Positions 1 through 9,068 of a stretch of DNA of 64,000 nucleotides are shown piece after piece. Position numbers and translations under genes: made by a program. The DNA is taken from positions 1 to 64,000 of the forward strand of contig NZ_JBLJBV010000023.1 of the NCBI RefSeq assembly GCF_047638075.1. The letters are read 5' to 3'. Numbering within the stretch: the first letter of the stretch is position 1; every line of letters begins with the position of its first letter. A model generated the notes under the pieces. It saw only the letters and a list, made by a program, of their open reading frames with translations. It was not told the origin of the DNA and ran no database searches. The stretch is from UBA6197 sp047638075. Lineage in GTDB: Bacteria; Pseudomonadota; Alphaproteobacteria; Rhodobacterales; Rhodobacteraceae.

Positions 1-36
1 CGGAACGATGAAAGTTTCGATAGCGGTGATTTTCAT
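1..36 (-). CDS. dgoD: Start of a galactonate dehydratase-like gene, cut by the window edge
   Basis: Only 12 codons are visible, reading MKITAIETFIVP. This resembles the N-terminus of D-galactonate dehydratases of the mandelate racemase/enolase superfamily. The ATG (36-34) overlaps the TGA of the aldose epimerase gene as ATGA, so the two are translationally coupled. In the De Ley-Doudoroff pathway this enzyme dehydrates galactonate to 2-keto-3-deoxygalactonate, the substrate of the kinase encoded further along the locus. That missing step makes the assignment sensible, but twelve residues cannot prove it; another enolase-superfamily dehydratase is possible. Confidence 0.5.
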   Translation of the reverse strand, partial: MKITAIETFIVP

Positions 37-983
37 TTTGACCTCGTGGTGAATGCCAGTTGTGTTTGATGATGATAGGTTTCGCCCGGACGCAGGGTTG
101 CATCGGGGAAATCGGGGTGGTTGGGGGCGTCGGGCCAGGCTTGCGGCTCAAGACAAAGCGCGTGATGCGCGGGCAAATCGCCCGTGGGGGTGTTGACCGT
201 ATAAAGCTGCAATCCCGGCTGGTTGGTGCAAAGCTGCATCACGCGCCCCGAAACCGGATCGCAAAGCGTCGCGGCAGGCTGGCCGGAATGGATATTGAGG
301 CAATAGCAGTGATCAATACCAGGATCACCGTCGCGCAGAACCGGCCGCGGCGCGCGGTAATCAAAGGCGGTGCCGGCCACAGGTTGCGCTGCATCAAGAG
401 GGATGTTCGCGCTGTCAACGGGCAGGTACCGCGCCGCATTGATGCTGAGCAGGTGATCAATCACAGGCCCGCCCCCCGCAAGGTTGAAAAACCCGTGTGA
501 AGTGACCGAGACCGGACAGGCCCGTGTCACCCGCGCGCGGTAAGTGATGCTTAGTGTATTGGGCGCGGACAGGGTAAAACTGGCCTCGACATCGAGATCG
601 CCGGGAAATCCCTGATCGCCGTCGGGGCTGTGTAACGTCAGCGTTAGACGGTCGGCGCGATGATCCTTGATCTGCCAGTCGCGCCGGTCGAACCCCTCGG
701 CGCCGCCGTGCAGACAGGTCGCGCCTTCGTTCGCGCCAAGCGTATAGGTCGCGCCGTCCAGCCTGAAGCGTGCGCGCGCGATGCGATTGGCGAATCGCCC
801 CACGGTCGCGCCGCGATAGCTACGGGTTTGGCGATGATCGTGCGGGCGGGGCAGGCCCATCAATACCTCGCCCAACTGTCCGTTGCGGTCGGGCACGCGC
901 AGCGAATGCAGCACCGCGCCAAATGGCACGATACTGGCGCGCATCCCCGAAGGCAGGGCGATCTCGCACACCGTTTCAGCCAT
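33..983 (-). CDS. galM: Aldose 1-epimerase (galactose mutarotase)
   Basis: This 316-residue protein fits the GalM family, which interconverts alpha and beta anomers of galactose and related sugars in the cytoplasm. The usual motifs are visible: GRFANRI near the N-terminus, a TSHGFFNL segment with the catalytic histidine, and LEPQAWPDAPNHP with the likely catalytic glutamate near the C-terminus. An upstream ATG at 995 exists, but the ATG at 983 has GAGG six bases before it and is preferred. The gene overlaps the 3' end of the sugar dehydrogenase gene and ends in an ATGA overlap with the next gene. In this locus it would supply the anomer the dehydrogenase uses after alpha-galactoside cleavage. 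Confidence 0.9.
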   Translation of the reverse strand: MAETVCEIALPSGMRASIVPFGAVLHSLRVPDRNGQLGEVLMGLPRPHDHRQTRSYRGATVGRFANRIARARFRLDGATYTLGANEGATCLHGGAEGFDRRDWQIKDHRADRLTLTLHSPDGDQGFPGDLDVEASFTLSAPNTLSITYRARVTRACPVSVTSHGFFNLAGGGPVIDHLLSINAARYLPVDSANIPLDAAQPVAGTAFDYRAPRPVLRDGDPGIDHCYCLNIHSGQPAATLCDPVSGRVMQLCTNQPGLQLYTVNTPTGDLPAHHALCLEPQAWPDAPNHPDFPDATLRPGETYHHQTQLAFTTRSK

Positions 984-1908
984 CCGCGGCCTCATCGAAC
1001 GGGGCGACCTGATGCAGGCGCCCGTTCATGAACGCATCCGCCACAAGCCGCAAAGGTGTGAAATCGGCGTCGCTTTCGCCCCGCGCAACCAGATCGCGGA
1101 AGCGCTCATAAAGGCGCGCATATTCTGCGCTTTCGGCAATCGGCTGCACCTGCCCGTCAATCGCAAAGCGTGCGCCGCCCTGATCAAGCGTTGCGCTGCC
1201 GTCCGCCGTTTCAAAACGTATGCGCCACAGCTCCTCGCCGGTTTTGCGCCAGTCAAAATCAGCATGGATCGCTACGTCTGCTGCGCGCATCTCCAGTTGG
1301 GCGGCAATTGGTGTCTGGCGCCCCTTTGGCACCTGCAGGTCGGCGCGGATGATGCGCACCGGGTCGTGCAGAACCGCCGTCAAGATCGACAGCGCATTGA
1401 TACCCGGATCAAAGACCCCCAAGCCGCCGGCTTGCCAGATCCAGTCTTGACCGGGGTGCCATTTGCGCACGTCTTCGCGCCAGTCGATCATCACTTTGCG
1501 CAGGCTTTGCCCCGTCAGCCAGTTACGCGCGGCATCAACCCCGGCGGCTGCGCGGGAATGCCATGTCGCAAACAGTGTCAGGCCACGGTGCGCGGCCTCT
1601 GCGCGCAGGGTTTCAACCTCGGACAAGGTGGCGCCGGGGGGCTTTTCAAGCATCAGGTGACGCCCCGCGCGCAGCACCGCCATTGCCTGTTCAAACCGCC
1701 CCTGTGGTGGCGTGCACAGCGAAATTGCGCCGACATCGGGTTGCGCGGCCAAAAGCGCGTCGACATCGGGGTAGCAGGGCAGGCCGGGTAGCGTTGCGTT
1801 GCGGCTGGCCAGAGCGGCCAGATGCACCCCTGTAACCCGGTCCAGCGCTGGCAGATGCTGCGCGCGCGCAATTGCGCCCAATCCGACAAGGCCGATGCCA
1901 AGGCTCAT
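976..1908 (-). CDS. Gfo/Idh/MocA-family D-galactose (or L-arabinose) 1-dehydrogenase
   Basis: The 310-residue protein starts with a Rossmann fold (GIGLVGLGAIARAQHLPAL) and carries the EKPPGATL segment typical of Gfo/Idh/MocA oxidoreductases. From memory of the family it closely resembles NAD(P)-dependent L-arabinose/D-galactose 1-dehydrogenases such as that of Azospirillum, including the FATWHSR and WHPGQDWIW stretches. These oxidise the sugar at C1 to the lactone. The lactonase, kinase and aldolase genes in the same locus favour D-galactose as substrate. Its ATG overlaps the ABC ATPase stop codon as ATGA. Specificity between galactose, arabinose and fucose cannot be settled from sequence alone. 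Confidence 0.8.
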   Translation of the reverse strand: MSLGIGLVGLGAIARAQHLPALDRVTGVHLAALASRNATLPGLPCYPDVDALLAAQPDVGAISLCTPPQGRFEQAMAVLRAGRHLMLEKPPGATLSEVETLRAEAAHRGLTLFATWHSRAAAGVDAARNWLTGQSLRKVMIDWREDVRKWHPGQDWIWQAGGLGVFDPGINALSILTAVLHDPVRIIRADLQVPKGRQTPIAAQLEMRAADVAIHADFDWRKTGEELWRIRFETADGSATLDQGGARFAIDGQVQPIAESAEYARLYERFRDLVARGESDADFTPLRLVADAFMNGRLHQVAPFDEAADG

Positions 1909-2966
1909 GCGCGCACCCGCGCACCGTCATCGGCACGAAACACATAAACGTCGCTGGGATCAAATTGCAGCCCGACCGTGCCGCCACCCGCGGTCGAAAG
2001 GCGCTGGTCGGTTTCGATCACGATGCGTTCACCCGTGGGGGCGCGCAGATGGGCGTAGCTGACCCCGCCCAGATTTTCCGCCATATCGACGCTGAACGCT
2101 CCCTTGTCCGCAACGATCCGGAGCGCGTTGGGGCGCAGGCCAACCTCGACTTGCGTGCCCTCGGGTGGCAGGGCCAGCGCCAGATTGATCGTGCTTTCCA
2201 GACCGGGCACTTCAACCGCCCTGCCTTTGACATGACCGGTAAGGAAATTCATCGAGGGCGAGCCGATAAAGCCTGCCACAAAGCGATTGTCAGGATCATC
2301 ATAAAGATCCATCGGCGCGCCGACCTGCTCAATATGGCCAGCACGCAGCACCACGATCTTGTCCGCCATCGTCATCGCTTCGACCTGATCGTGGGTGACG
2401 TAAATCATCGTCGCCCCGATTTCGCGATGCAGTCGGGCAATTTCGGCGCGCATCTCAACGCGCAGCTCGGCGTCAAGGTTGGAAAGGGGTTCATCAAACA
2501 AGAATACCTGCGGGCCACGCGTGATCGCACGCCCGATGGCAACGCGCTGGCGCTGCCCCCCCGAAAGAGCGGCAGGTTTGCGCTTTAGCAGCGGTTCCAG
2601 TTTAAGAATATCTGCCGCTTCGCGCACTTTTGCGGTGATTTCGGCCTTGGGTTGGCCGTTCATCTTCAATCCAAAACCCATATTTTCCGCGACCGTCATA
2701 TGGGGATAAAGCGCGTAGGTCTGAAACACCATTGCGATGCCACGCTCGGCGGGTTCAGCGTGGGTAACATCTATATCCCCGATGCGCACCACGCCCGATG
2801 TGGTCGCTTCCAGCCCTGCGATCATGCGCAAAAGCGTGGATTTTCCACACCCCGACGGCCCGACGAAAACACAAAATTCGCCGTGCTCGACCGTCAGGTC
2901 GACGCCGTGGATCACCTCAAGATCGTCAAACCGCTTGACGATTTTCTGCAGTTCAACTCCGCTCAC
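1905..2966 (-). CDS. Carbohydrate ABC transporter ATP-binding protein (MsmK/UgpC type)
   Basis: This is the ATPase that would energise the sugar importer whose binding protein and permeases lie on the other arm. Walker A (GPSGCGKST), the Q-loop (FQTYALYPHMTV), the signature LSGGQRQR and Walker B (VFLFDEPLSNLDA) are all present, followed by a C-terminal TOBE/OB regulatory domain. The start is GTG at 2966: it overlaps the IclR stop as GTGA and has GGAGG seven bases upstream. An ATG at 3002 lies inside iclR and lacks this support. It is separated from the permease genes by the regulator and the divergent promoter region, a layout also found in other alphaproteobacterial sugar loci. Confidence 0.9.
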   Translation of the reverse strand: MSGVELQKIVKRFDDLEVIHGVDLTVEHGEFCVFVGPSGCGKSTLLRMIAGLEATTSGVVRIGDIDVTHAEPAERGIAMVFQTYALYPHMTVAENMGFGLKMNGQPKAEITAKVREAADILKLEPLLKRKPAALSGGQRQRVAIGRAITRGPQVFLFDEPLSNLDAELRVEMRAEIARLHREIGATMIYVTHDQVEAMTMADKIVVLRAGHIEQVGAPMDLYDDPDNRFVAGFIGSPSMNFLTGHVKGRAVEVPGLESTINLALALPPEGTQVEVGLRPNALRIVADKGAFSVDMAENLGGVSYAHLRAPTGERIVIETDQRLSTAGGGTVGLQFDPSDVYVFRADDGARVRA

Positions 2967-3772
2967 CGGGTCTCCTCCCTGATTTGTTCGGGAAAGCGCC
3001 ATGTTGCGGCAGCTTTCGCGATCTGGTCCGCTGTCTCGACGATCAGCGGTGCATAAGTTTCAAGGGCTTCATGCTCCGCGCCGTGGCCCGCCGTAATCGA
3101 CAGCGCCCCAAGGACGCGACCGCTTGCCGACAGGATCGGGGCTGCGATACAGCGGATGCCCGGCTCGTGTTCTTCGTTATCCCAGGCAAAGCCACGCGCG
3201 CGGATTGTGACCAGTTCGGCGCGCAGATCGGCCGCATTGGTCAGCGTGGTTTTGGTGAAGCGGTGAAAACTTTGGCGCGCAATCGCAGCCTCTAGCGGTT
3301 CAGGGTCAAGATAGGCCAACATTGCCTTGCCGACGCCCGTGCAAAAGGCCGGTCCGACCTTGCCCGAATGTGAAAACATTTCAATCGGGCGCGCGGCGTT
3401 GCGCTTGTCGACATAAAGCACCATGCCCTGATCCAGCTGCGCAAGATGCAGCGTCTGGCCGGTCTTGCGCGATAGCGCATCCAGATAGGGCGCAGCAACC
3501 GGCGCCAGCGAACTTTGCGCCCAGGCCGCATGGGCCAGCCGCACCAGTCGCAGCCCCGGCATATAGCTTTGGCGTTCGTCATCATAGGCCAGCATGCCCT
3601 GATTGGTGAGCGTTTGCAAAAAGCGATAAAGCGTGGCCTTGGGCAGCCCCGAAACCGGCAGCAGCTCGCCAAAGCGCACCGCGCGTCCGAACCCTGCGAC
3701 CAGGTCCAGCACCGCCAAGGTGCGACCGACCGTACCGTCCGTCTTCATCGGTTTGAGGTCGTGTTTTGTCAT
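2963..3772 (-). CDS. IclR-family transcriptional regulator
   Basis: The 269-residue protein has an N-terminal winged helix (about residues 15-75, with LPKATLYRFLQTL as the recognition region) and a C-terminal IclR effector-binding domain (GKAMLAYL, EHEPGIRCIAAPI, GALSI). Start ATG 3772 is preceded by GGAGG. An open frame continues upstream across the divergent promoter but has no coding character there. The gene is divergent from the sugar-binding protein gene and coupled to the ABC ATPase, so it probably controls both arms in response to galactose or a catabolic intermediate. The nested palindrome at 3836-3872 is its most likely operator. Confidence 0.9.
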   Translation of the reverse strand: MTKHDLKPMKTDGTVGRTLAVLDLVAGFGRAVRFGELLPVSGLPKATLYRFLQTLTNQGMLAYDDERQSYMPGLRLVRLAHAAWAQSSLAPVAAPYLDALSRKTGQTLHLAQLDQGMVLYVDKRNAARPIEMFSHSGKVGPAFCTGVGKAMLAYLDPEPLEAAIARQSFHRFTKTTLTNAADLRAELVTIRARGFAWDNEEHEPGIRCIAAPILSASGRVLGALSITAGHGAEHEALETYAPLIVETADQIAKAAATWRFPEQIREETR

Positions 3773-3835
3773 GGGCCTCCTCCACATGGCTGTTGACAGG
3801 ATGCGCGATTCACGGCAGCATTTCAATATGTAAAA

Positions 3836-3872
3836 CAAGGTTTCATTAGATGGAACCAAAACGGAAACCTTG
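3836..3872. promoter_or_regulatory. Nested inverted repeats, candidate IclR operator
   Basis: The outer arms CAAGGTTTC (3836-3844) and GAAACCTTG (3864-3872) are perfectly complementary. Inside them GGTTTCAT-TAG-ATGGAACC (3839-3857) is a second palindrome with one mismatch. Both lie between iclR and the binding-protein gene, just before its ribosome binding site. A TTGACA at 3793-3798 is a possible -35 element, but no convincing -10 is at the right distance. Binding by the IclR protein is inferred from position and symmetry. Confidence 0.5.
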
Positions 3873-3898
3873 CTTTGCAAAAACCGGGAGGAGTACCG

Positions 3899-5134
3899 AT
3901 GAAACTTATGAAAACCGTGGCTGTTGCGACATTTTTGGCCGGGTTGGCCCTGCCTGCACTGGCACAGCAGCGCACGCTGACATTGAATACCGACGCATCC
4001 GATCCGGCCCCTAAAGCCGCCTTTGATCAGCTGATCAAAGGCTTTGAGGCCGAGAATCCGGATGTTCATGTCACCGTGAACATCTTTGATCACGAGGGTT
4101 ACAAGACCGCGATTCGCAACTTTTTGACCGCTGACAGCCCGGATCTGGCGAATTGGTATGCCGGCAACCGGATGGCGCCCTTTGTCAAATCCGGGCAGTT
4201 TCTGGATGTCTCGGATGTCTGGGAAGAGAACGGTCTGAAAGACAGCCTGTCGCCCGCGCTGTCCTCGATGACGATCGACGGCAAGCAATGGGGTGTGCCC
4301 TATACCTACTACCAGTGGGGCATTTACTTCAGCAAGGACGTCTATAAGAAAGTGGGCGTCGAGGTTCCCAAGACCTGGGATGAATTCATCAGCAATTGCG
4401 AAAAGTTCAAGGCGGCGGGCATTGATTGTCTGACCACCGGCACCAAGTCGCTCTGGCCTGCTGCGGGGATCTTCGATTATCTTGATCTGCGCACCAACGG
4501 CTATGATTTCCATATGGAGCTGACCAACGGCGAGATCCCCTGGACGGATGATCGCGTGCGCAATGTCTTTGCCGAATGGGCCAAGGTCGTGCCTTATACC
4601 ACGCCCAATACCGCCGCGATCGACTGGCAGGATGCGGTGTCTAACATCGTTCAGGGCAAGGCTGCGAACTTTGTGATGGGCAATTTCGCTGTGGCCGCCT
4701 TCAAGGACGGCGGCATGACGGATGACACACTCGGCTTTATGGATTTCCCGGAAATCACCCCCGGCATACCGCGCGCCGAAGAGGCCCCAACCGACACGAT
4801 CCACATCCCGGCGGGTGCCAAGAACGTCGCGGATGCCAAGAAATTCCTCGCTTATCTGGCGCGTGCTGACGTGCAAACCCAGATGAACGAGGTCTTGGGC
4901 CAGCTGCCGATCAACAAGAATGCCTCGGTGGGGGATGATCCCTATTTGCAGGCAGGCTTTGAGGTCCTGTCCACCGCTGAGGGTGGCATTGCACAGTTCT
5001 TTGACCGCGATGCGCCCGCTGCAATGGCCAAGGCCGGCATGGAGGGTTTTCAGGAGTTCATGGCAAAGCCCGACCGTCTGGATGCAATCCTGGATCGGCT
5101 GGAAAAGGCGCGTCAGCGCGCTTATGAAAACTGA
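3899..5134 (+). CDS. Carbohydrate ABC transporter periplasmic sugar-binding protein
   Basis: The 411-residue product starts with a clear Sec signal peptide (MKLMKTVAVATFLAGLALPALAQ, cleavage after ALA). The rest is an extracellular solute-binding protein of family 1, with the usual central WGVPYTYYQWGIYFSKDVYKK segment where such proteins contact sugar and hinge. The start ATG has GGGAGGAG eight bases upstream; an earlier in-frame start at 3875 has no ribosome binding site. The gene leads an operon with two permeases and an alpha-galactosidase, so the ligand is probably an alpha-galactoside such as melibiose or raffinose; that ligand is inferred only from context. Confidence 0.9.
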   Translation: MKLMKTVAVATFLAGLALPALAQQRTLTLNTDASDPAPKAAFDQLIKGFEAENPDVHVTVNIFDHEGYKTAIRNFLTADSPDLANWYAGNRMAPFVKSGQFLDVSDVWEENGLKDSLSPALSSMTIDGKQWGVPYTYYQWGIYFSKDVYKKVGVEVPKTWDEFISNCEKFKAAGIDCLTTGTKSLWPAAGIFDYLDLRTNGYDFHMELTNGEIPWTDDRVRNVFAEWAKVVPYTTPNTAAIDWQDAVSNIVQGKAANFVMGNFAVAAFKDGGMTDDTLGFMDFPEITPGIPRAEEAPTDTIHIPAGAKNVADAKKFLAYLARADVQTQMNEVLGQLPINKNASVGDDPYLQAGFEVLSTAEGGIAQFFDRDAPAAMAKAGMEGFQEFMAKPDRLDAILDRLEKARQRAYEN

Positions 5135-5149
5135 TCAGCGATCTTTTGG

Positions 5150-5175
5150 CGGCGCCTCGTAACGGGGCGCCGTTT
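5150..5175 (+). terminator. Intercistronic hairpin after the binding-protein gene
   Basis: A 7-bp stem, CGGCGCC (5150-5156) and GGCGCCG (5166-5172), is followed by only three Ts. It sits between the binding-protein and first permease genes. Hairpins here often protect or attenuate the message so that binding protein outnumbers membrane components. The short T run suggests partial termination or a stabilising stem rather than a full terminator. Confidence 0.45.
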
Positions 5176-5207
5176 CCATTTCATCGAACAGATCAAGGAA
5201 TGCAACG

Positions 5208-6140
5208 ATGACCGTCGCACCCGCCACTCTGCATGGCTCTGCAGGCCAGCCCCTGCCGCGCAAACGCCGCCGACTAAGCCGCAAACTTGCGCCTTGGCTG
5301 TTTCTCGCGCCGGGCATGTTCATGTTCCTGATCTATGTGCTTATGCCGATCGGGCGTTCAATGTGGATCTCGTTCTACCAATGGGACGGGCTAAGCCCGG
5401 CGCATTGGGTCGGGTTTGCGAATTACGTCGAGTTGCTGGATGACGACGCATTTTATACCAGTCTCAAGAATAACGTGATCTGGCTGGTGCTTTATATGCT
5501 GGCGATTCCGCTGGGGCTGTTTATCGCGCTATTTCTTAACCAGACGGTTCGGGGCATCCGGATTTATAAATCGCTGTTCTTCTTTCCTTTCGTAATCAGT
5601 CAGGTCGTCGTCGGTTTGATTTTCTCATGGTTCTACGCACCCGGCTTTGGGTTGTTTTACGAGATATTGGAATGGTTCAGCGGTCGTGGCATTGCGGTGC
5701 TGGCCGATGAAAACCTTGTGACCTACGGGATTATTGCCGCCGGGCTTTGGCCGCAAATCGCCTATTGCATGATCTTGTATCTGACGGGCTTGAACTCGGT
5801 TGCGCCCGAGCAGATCGAGGCGGCACGGCTGGACGGGGCAAAAGGCATCAAGATGCTTTGGTATGTCGTGTTGCCGCAACTGCGCCCTGCGACATTCATC
5901 GCGTTGGTGGTGACGGTGATCGGGGCGCTGCGCAGCTTTGATCTGGTGTCGATCATGACCTCGGGCGGGCCATACGGGTCGTCGCGCGTGCTGTCTTATT
6001 ACATGTATGAACAGGCGTTGTCGGAATACGGCTACCGCATGGGGTACGGCGCTGCGATTGCGGTGGTGCTGTTCGCCATCATGATGATTTTTATCTCGGG
6101 CTTCATCTGGAAGATGTGGCGCGACGAAAGGGGGCTTTGA
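5208..6140 (+). CDS. Sugar ABC transporter permease, MalF/UgpA type
   Basis: The 310-residue membrane protein has a short basic N-terminus (PLPRKRRRLSRK) followed by six predicted hydrophobic segments. The EAA loop, which docks on the ATPase, is visible as EQIEAARLDGAKGIKMLWYVVLPQLRP around residues 200-225. It belongs to the binding-protein-dependent transport family and pairs with the next gene, whose start lies one base after this stop. With the ATPase encoded on the other arm they would form a complete importer. Confidence 0.9.
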   Translation: MTVAPATLHGSAGQPLPRKRRRLSRKLAPWLFLAPGMFMFLIYVLMPIGRSMWISFYQWDGLSPAHWVGFANYVELLDDDAFYTSLKNNVIWLVLYMLAIPLGLFIALFLNQTVRGIRIYKSLFFFPFVISQVVVGLIFSWFYAPGFGLFYEILEWFSGRGIAVLADENLVTYGIIAAGLWPQIAYCMILYLTGLNSVAPEQIEAARLDGAKGIKMLWYVVLPQLRPATFIALVVTVIGALRSFDLVSIMTSGGPYGSSRVLSYYMYEQALSEYGYRMGYGAAIAVVLFAIMMIFISGFIWKMWRDERGL

Positions 6141-6141
6141 T

Positions 6142-6987
6142 ATGTTTCCGCGTCCAGTCCAATCCATGAGCCCTGCCGCCCGCACCGCCTACAAGATGGC
6201 GCTGCCGGTAATGTTGATCCTGTGGTTGCTGCCACTTTTGGGGGTGGCGGCGACATCGCTGCGCCCCGCCAGTGATCTTGCGCAGGGTAATTATTTCGGG
6301 GTGCCGTCTTATCTGGCGTTTTCGAACTATCTTGACGTGTTTCGCAATTCGCCCTTTGCCAGCTACATGCTGAACTCGTTTCGCGTCACAATCCCGACGA
6401 TGATCGGGGCGGTGGCGCTGTCGTGCCTGACGGGCTATGCGCTGGCGGTTTTCAAGTTCAAGGGCAACCTGCTGATCTTCTTTTGCTTCGTGGCGGGCAA
6501 TTTCGTGCCCTTCCAGATCTTGATGGTGCCGGTGCGCGATTTGACGGTGCAGATGGGGCTTTATGACACGATCACGGGGCTTGCGCTGTTTCATGTCGCC
6601 TTCCAGACGGGGTTTTGCACGCTGTTCATGCGAAATTTCATCAAGGCCTTGCCGCGCGAGCTGATCGAGGCGGCGCGGGTCGAGGGTGTGGGCGAATGGC
6701 AGATCTTCTGGTATGTCGTGATGCCATTGGTGCGCCCGGCGATTGCGGCGCTATCGGTGCTGATCTTTACCTTCATCTGGAATGATTATTTCTGGGCCAT
6801 GGTGCTGACCACGGGGGCGGATACGCAGCCAATCACCGCAGGCCTGAATTCGCTTAATGGGCAATGGGTTGCGGCGTGGCAGCTGGTTTCGGCGGGCTCT
6901 ATCCTGGCCGCATTGCCGCCGGTGGCGATGTTCTTTTTGATGCAAAAGCACTTCATTGCGGGGCTGACGCTTGGGGCGGTGAAATGA
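6142..6987 (+). CDS. Sugar ABC transporter permease, MalG/UgpE type
   Basis: The 281-residue protein is the second inner-membrane subunit. It has about six hydrophobic segments and the EAA loop ELIEAARVEGVGEWQIFWYVVMPLVRP near residues 172-198, characteristic of MalG-type permeases. It begins immediately after the first permease and its stop overlaps the alpha-galactosidase start as ATGA. Uptake and intracellular cleavage of the sugar are thus translationally linked. Confidence 0.9.
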   Translation: MFPRPVQSMSPAARTAYKMALPVMLILWLLPLLGVAATSLRPASDLAQGNYFGVPSYLAFSNYLDVFRNSPFASYMLNSFRVTIPTMIGAVALSCLTGYALAVFKFKGNLLIFFCFVAGNFVPFQILMVPVRDLTVQMGLYDTITGLALFHVAFQTGFCTLFMRNFIKALPRELIEAARVEGVGEWQIFWYVVMPLVRPAIAALSVLIFTFIWNDYFWAMVLTTGADTQPITAGLNSLNGQWVAAWQLVSAGSILAALPPVAMFFLMQKHFIAGLTLGAVK

Positions 6988-9068
6988 TCCGAACATGGCA
7001 ATTGCGCGATGCGCGCCAAAGCCTTGTTCTGGCCAGCCATGAGAATCGGCTGCCCGAGGTGATTTACTGGGGGGCGGTCCTGCCCGAGGGCGAAGATCTG
7101 TCACAACTGGTCGCCAGTTCAGAGATGGATGTGACGGGTGGGATGCTGGATCGTAATCCCGAACTTTCGATCAGCCCCGAGGCTTCGCAGACTTTCCCCG
7201 GAGAGCCGGGGTTGATCGCGCGCGACGGGGCAGGGGCGCCGCTGCGCCCGGCCTTTCGCTTTGCCTCGCAAGAGGTTGGCGCGGACCGGTTGGTGCTGGT
7301 CTACCGCGATGCGGCGTTGGGGGTGACATACCGGGCCGATTTCGCGCTGGACGCGACTACTGGAATGATTACCGCTCGCGCCACGCTGGATAGTCAGACG
7401 CCGATCGCGCTGCATTGGCTGGCCGCCCCCGTCTTTCCCGCGCCGCAGCTTTGCGATGAGATGCTTGAATTTTCCGGCCGCTGGTGCGGCGAATTCCAGA
7501 TCACCGCCACCCCTTGGGGCCCCGGTCAGCGGGTGCGTGACAATCACACCGGGCGCAGCGGGCACGAACATTTCCCCGGCCTCATTTTGCCCACGCGCGG
7601 GGCCAGCAAAACCGGCGGGGAAACCCGCGCCTTTCATTACGGCTGGTCAGGCGGGCACCGGATGGTGGCAGAGGAATTGCCGGACGGGCGGCGTCAAATC
7701 CAGTTCGGCCATGCCTCGGGCAGCGAGCTGACACTGGGGACGCGGTATGAAACAGCCCCCCTTTACGCAGCGTATTCCGATGCCGGATCAAACGGTTGCG
7801 CGGTGATCTTTCAGCGCCATCTGCGTGATCGGATCGTGCAGTTTCCCGCAGCCGCAATGCCGCGCCCGGTGCATTACAACTGCTGGGAGGCCGTCTATTT
7901 CGACCATGATCTGACCGCGCTATGCGACATTGCAGATCGCGCCGCCAAACTGGGGGCCGAACGCTTCGTGCTGGATGATGGCTGGTTCGGGCGGCGCGAC
8001 GATGACACTACCAGTCTTGGAGATTGGCAGATCGACCCTCGCAAATACCCCGAGGGTCTGGCCCCGCTGATTGCGCATGTAAACGCGCTTGGCATGGGGT
8101 TTGGGCTATGGTTCGAACCCGAGATGGTCAATCTGGACAGCGATCTGGCGCGGACCCATCCCGATTGGCTGCTTGGGCCGAAAGACCAGATCGAGGGGCG
8201 CCAGCAACGTGTCTTGGATATCGCGCGCCAGGACGTGCGCGACCATCTCTTTGCGGCGATTGATGCGATCCTTTCCGCCCATCCGATCGAATATGTGAAA
8301 TGGGATCATAACCGGGTTCTGCCACACGCGGACGCGGCACAGACGCGCGGCATTTACGCGCTGCTCGATCGGCTGCGCGCGGCCCATCCGGGGGTGGAAT
8401 TTGAAAGCTGCGCTTCGGGCGGCGGGCGGATTGATTTCGGGGTTCTGGAACGCACGACGCGGGTGTGGCTGTCAGACAGCAATGACGCGCTTGAACGGCT
8501 GCGTATTCAGCATGATGCGGCGCTGTTCTTGCCGATGGTGGTGACGGGTAGCCATGTCGGGCCGCGGCACTGTCACACGTCTGGGCGGGTGATCGACATC
8601 AGGATGCGCGCTTGGGTCGCGGCCCAGCGCCATATGGGTTTTGAGATGGACCCGCGCGAATTGACAGAAGATGAGGCGCAAGCCCTGAGCGAGGTCACGA
8701 CATGGTGGAAAGCCAACCGTGGCTGGCGTGCGCGCGCCGATATCCTGCGCCTTGAGACTGGCGACCCTGCGGTGATAGCAGAGCTGCAACTGGCAGAAGA
8801 TGGCCTGCGCTTTGTGGTGTTTGCCGGGCAGGGCGAAACCTCGGCGCAGATCTTGCCACGGCCGCTGCGTCTGACCGGGTTGGACCCGCAGGCGCGCTAT
8901 CGGCTGCGCTTGCGCAACGGCGCCCAAGCGCCGGCACTATCGCGCGGGGCCCCTGCGCTAAAGGCGGGCGTGCTGGCGCTTAGCGGGCAGGCCCTTATGG
9001 GGCATGGCGTGAATTTGCCTTGGGGTTTTGCGCAAACGATGTGGGTGATCGAAGGGGAAAAGCTATGA
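6984..9068 (+). CDS. GH36 alpha-galactosidase
   Basis: The 694-residue enzyme has GH36 architecture: an N-terminal beta-sandwich, a central TIM barrel and a C-terminal beta domain. The nucleophile is most likely Asp441 in YVKWDHN and the acid/base Asp498 in WLSDSND, matching the KWD and SDN-type motifs of the family. FVLDDGWFG and GLWFEPEMV barrel motifs are also present. No signal peptide is seen, so it should act in the cytoplasm on imported melibiose, raffinose or galactosyl-glycerol, releasing galactose. The start overlaps the permease stop (ATGA), and the stop overlaps the kinase start. The length is normal for bacterial GH36. Confidence 0.93.
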   Translation: MIRTWQLRDARQSLVLASHENRLPEVIYWGAVLPEGEDLSQLVASSEMDVTGGMLDRNPELSISPEASQTFPGEPGLIARDGAGAPLRPAFRFASQEVGADRLVLVYRDAALGVTYRADFALDATTGMITARATLDSQTPIALHWLAAPVFPAPQLCDEMLEFSGRWCGEFQITATPWGPGQRVRDNHTGRSGHEHFPGLILPTRGASKTGGETRAFHYGWSGGHRMVAEELPDGRRQIQFGHASGSELTLGTRYETAPLYAAYSDAGSNGCAVIFQRHLRDRIVQFPAAAMPRPVHYNCWEAVYFDHDLTALCDIADRAAKLGAERFVLDDGWFGRRDDDTTSLGDWQIDPRKYPEGLAPLIAHVNALGMGFGLWFEPEMVNLDSDLARTHPDWLLGPKDQIEGRQQRVLDIARQDVRDHLFAAIDAILSAHPIEYVKWDHNRVLPHADAAQTRGIYALLDRLRAAHPGVEFESCASGGGRIDFGVLERTTRVWLSDSNDALERLRIQHDAALFLPMVVTGSHVGPRHCHTSGRVIDIRMRAWVAAQRHMGFEMDPRELTEDEAQALSEVTTWWKANRGWRARADILRLETGDPAVIAELQLAEDGLRFVVFAGQGETSAQILPRPLRLTGLDPQARYRLRLRNGAQAPALSRGAPALKAGVLALSGQALMGHGVNLPWGFAQTMWVIEGEKL

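Noticed and set aside
3773..4876. A 637-codon minus-strand frame extending iclR upstream through the binding-protein gene
   Set aside because: The part beyond 3772 lies opposite a clear signal-peptide-bearing gene and has no domain; the ATG at 3772 has a good ribosome binding site.
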